From CATOSP01 sp965197545 (GTDB lineage: Bacteria > Chloroflexota > Dehalococcoidia > Lucifugimonadales > UBA3495), in contig CBDANJ010000005.1 in NCBI GenBank assembly GCA_965197545.1, forward strand, positions 1 to 64,000: a stretch of 64,000 nucleotides of DNA, given 5' to 3'. Each line of letters opens with the position of its first letter. Position 1 is the stretch's first letter. Of the stretch, positions 62,411 through 64,000 are shown in pieces. The notes under the pieces are model-generated. The model was not told the origin of the DNA, did not search any database, and saw only the letters and a program-made list of their open reading frames with translations. The position numbers were made by a program, and so were the translations under genes.

Positions 62411-63388
62411 GTGTGCAAACGAGACGGCTTGATTCCCATTGCTGAAGTCTTCGGCAGACTGGATGGCCCGGTGAAGGCGATCCGCGAAGCCACGCCCCAG
62501 GCGCTCCACCACTTCACCCAGGCCGATCAAGTGAACCTGCTTGTTTCGGCCAGCGAAGCGGACGCCGATCTCGGCTTCATGGCGCGGCTGATGGCGCTGT
62601 GCTCCCTGCCCCGCACCAACCCCGGCAACCAGATTCTTTACAAGCGGGTCAACGGCCCGTACAAGCTCATCATGATTTCAGGCGGCAACACCAAACTCCC
62701 CTATGGCAATCTCCCACGATTACTGCTGGCCTGGGTATGCACGGAGGCGGTGCGGACCCAAAGCCGTGAGCTTGTCCTGGGGAAGTCGCTTTCCGAGTTC
62801 ATGCGAACGCTCGGTATGGAGCCGGTCGGCGGGGGTGCGACGGGTGCTCGAACCCGCCTCCGCAACCAGATGCGGCGGCTCTTCAGCGCTCATGTCCGGT
62901 TGATCCACGTGCATGAGCATGGCGAGCAGTTTGTTTCCTCGGCCATCGCCGACCGAGGCGAGTTCTGGTGGAACGAACGCAAGCCCGATGAGCCGGTACT
63001 GTTTGACAGCAAAATTCGGCTGGGTGAAGACTTCTTCAACGAGATCATCCGCCACCCGGTGCCGATCGACATGAACACCCTCACAGCCCTCAAGCGTTGC
63101 ACCCTGGGCCTGGACCTCTACCTGTGGCTGACCTACCGGACATTCAGCTTGAAGCGCCCGCTACGGCTCACGTGGAAGCAGTTGTACTGCAAGTTTGGAA
63201 CGGACCCCGCCAAGTCGGACAACAAATTCATCGTTCGGAACTTCCGCCAAAATGTTCTACGGGAATTGAAGAAGATCAAGCTCGCCTGGCCGGAACTGAA
63301 CTACTCGACGGCTCTGGGCCTTCTGATCCTGCATCCCTCGACCCCGGTCATCCCTCCGGCAACCGATCCGTTGCGCTTCGCTGAATAG
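62411..63388 (+). CDS. repA: plasmid replication initiator RepA, intact
   Basis: 325 residues from GTG 62411 (MCKRDGLIPIAEVFGRLDGP) with GGGAGAATAG upstream, the same leader as the other copies; an earlier ATG at 62375 lies in non-homologous DNA. All RepA blocks are intact (GFMARLMALCSLPRTNPGNQ, RLLLAWVCTEAVRTQSRELV, FFNEIIRHPVPIDMNTL, LGLDLYLWLTYRTFSLKRPL). It is followed by origin A. Confidence 0.9.
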   Translation: MCKRDGLIPIAEVFGRLDGPVKAIREATPQALHHFTQADQVNLLVSASEADADLGFMARLMALCSLPRTNPGNQILYKRVNGPYKLIMISGGNTKLPYGNLPRLLLAWVCTEAVRTQSRELVLGKSLSEFMRTLGMEPVGGGATGARTRLRNQMRRLFSAHVRLIHVHEHGEQFVSSAIADRGEFWWNERKPDEPVLFDSKIRLGEDFFNEIIRHPVPIDMNTLTALKRCTLGLDLYLWLTYRTFSLKRPLRLTWKQLYCKFGTDPAKSDNKFIVRNFRQNVLRELKKIKLAWPELNYSTALGLLILHPSTPVIPPATDPLRFAE

Positions 63389-63389
63389 C

Positions 63390-63690
63390 CTTTCCCCGGC
63401 CTCTCAGCGGCCCGTCAGCGGCCTCATTGCATCGAGTTGGACTCTATAGGTATGCCCCGTTCTTGAATCATCAGAGGACGCAAATCGCCTATTTCCACAG
63501 GGTTGTGCGATTCCGGGGAGTTTTCCAGGAATAAAACCCTTCACTGAAAACCCCGGTCTTTGGAATAAAACCATTCACCCGCCCCCCGGTCTTTGGAATA
63601 AAACCCTTCACCATACAAGTAGTAAGAACAAATAGTACAGAACAAGTAGTAGTAGCGACGACTACTGTGGATAAATCAATCGGATCAAAA
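63390..63690 (+). other. RepA-type origin A with three iterons
   Basis: TTTCCACAGG and GGGAGTTTTCCA lead into iteron GGAATAAAACCCTTCAC at 63528-63544, 63562-63578 and 63595-63611 (34 and 33 bp apart). The CAAGTAGTAAG stretch (63616-63650), GCGACGACTACTGTGGATAA and DnaA box TGTGGATAA at 63666-63674 follow. Confidence 0.8.
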
Positions 63691-64000
63691 AACCACAAGA
63701 GACGCCAGCGAGCCCTGAGAAACGGCCAAAATCCTTCCTTTTAGGAGTGGAAACCAAGGAATCGGTGGGACAGGGCTGTCCGAGAACGGCTTGCACAAAC
63801 AAACGGTTCTGTAACCCCCTGGTCCACCCCCCGGCCCTTTTGCAGAGTCTATCAATAGATATATTTGTATTTATTTGTACCAGGGCTTCTTCGGAGTCCG
63901 GCAAAGCGGCTCGCCTGTCAAGTGGCGAAGGCCGTTGATCGAGACGCTGGAACCAGGGTTGCCGTTGCCCTTGCGCAGACACCATGGGATAGGATATTTT
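63691..64000. other. unassigned stretch at right edge
   Basis: No supported gene. A minus-strand frame ending near 63880 (NGNPGSSVSINGLRHLTGEP) looks protein-like and could be the tail of a gene beyond the window. Confidence 0.35.

Overview
This window looks like accessory DNA from a GC-rich Gram-negative bacterium. Envelope genes (an Oar-like TonB-dependent receptor with an N-terminal carboxypeptidase-regulatory domain, two beta-barrels, a truncated lgt, many exported proteins of unknown function) together with the transposon mix suggest an Acidobacteriota-like member of a particle- or host-associated community. That assignment is inference and low confidence. I saw no rRNA or tRNA gene. The DNA behaves like a fusion of several related plasmids being rearranged and eroded by insertion sequences: more than a third of the recognisable genes are truncated, frameshifted or reduced to fragments.

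Two kinds of putative replication module recur. (1) Plasmid RepA (Pfam RepA, PF04796-like): two intact genes (36632-37606 and 62411-63388) and six fragments. Downstream of the intact genes, and at four more places, lies an origin-like block with 16-17 bp iterons at 33-34 bp pitch, a CAAGTAGTAAG-type AT-rich stretch and a DnaA box. The iteron sequence differs between modules while the scaffold is kept. (2) A winged-helix-like protein family: two intact paralogues (5174-6166, 15248-16243) and one 3' fragment (36331-36600). Each is followed by a block with a direct repeat at 23 bp spacing plus an inverted copy, built on a different hexamer each time (GGAACA, TGCCCC, GTGACA) around an almost constant interior. 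I consider these covarying repeat sets the most interesting signal here.

Layout. 1-4.7 kb: IS3/IS256 debris, a secreted matrixin-like protease, a small exported-protein operon. 4.8-9.5 kb: winged-helix module 1, higBA, a truncated repA ending in a 130-bp MITE, HU. 9.6-17 kb: lgt cut by IS3, a conjugation remnant (VirB11/TrbB pseudogene, intact VirD4/TraG), winged-helix module 2, a second higBA with a frameshifted toxin. 17-24 kb: IS30, IS5 remains, mazEF, an orphan Phd-like antitoxin, parA and gltP fragments. 24-31 kb: a cluster of exported proteins. 31-34 kb: parA plus ribbon-helix-helix partner, then an IS200/IS605 element with tnpA and tnpB. 34-39 kb: internally duplicated protein, double-Cache exported protein, winged-helix fragment 3, intact repA and origin, IS110. 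39.7-41.2 kb: a tiny type I-E-like CRISPR remnant split by an IS481-family element. 41.4-44.1 kb: a 908-residue coiled-coil protein. 44-53 kb: MITE, origin block, beta-barrels, two IS6-family elements, TonB receptor, second double-Cache protein. 53-56 kb: a sodium-coupled NSS transporter with a 43-residue small subunit. 56-60 kb: a Tn3-family transposon beside a truncated type ISP restriction-modification gene. 60-64 kb: a second parA/ribbon-helix-helix pair, vapBC, intact repA and its origin.

Rep-iteron modules, two Par systems and several toxin-antitoxin pairs are the usual plasmid maintenance set. The transfer functions appear broken, and the exported and envelope genes are the cargo.
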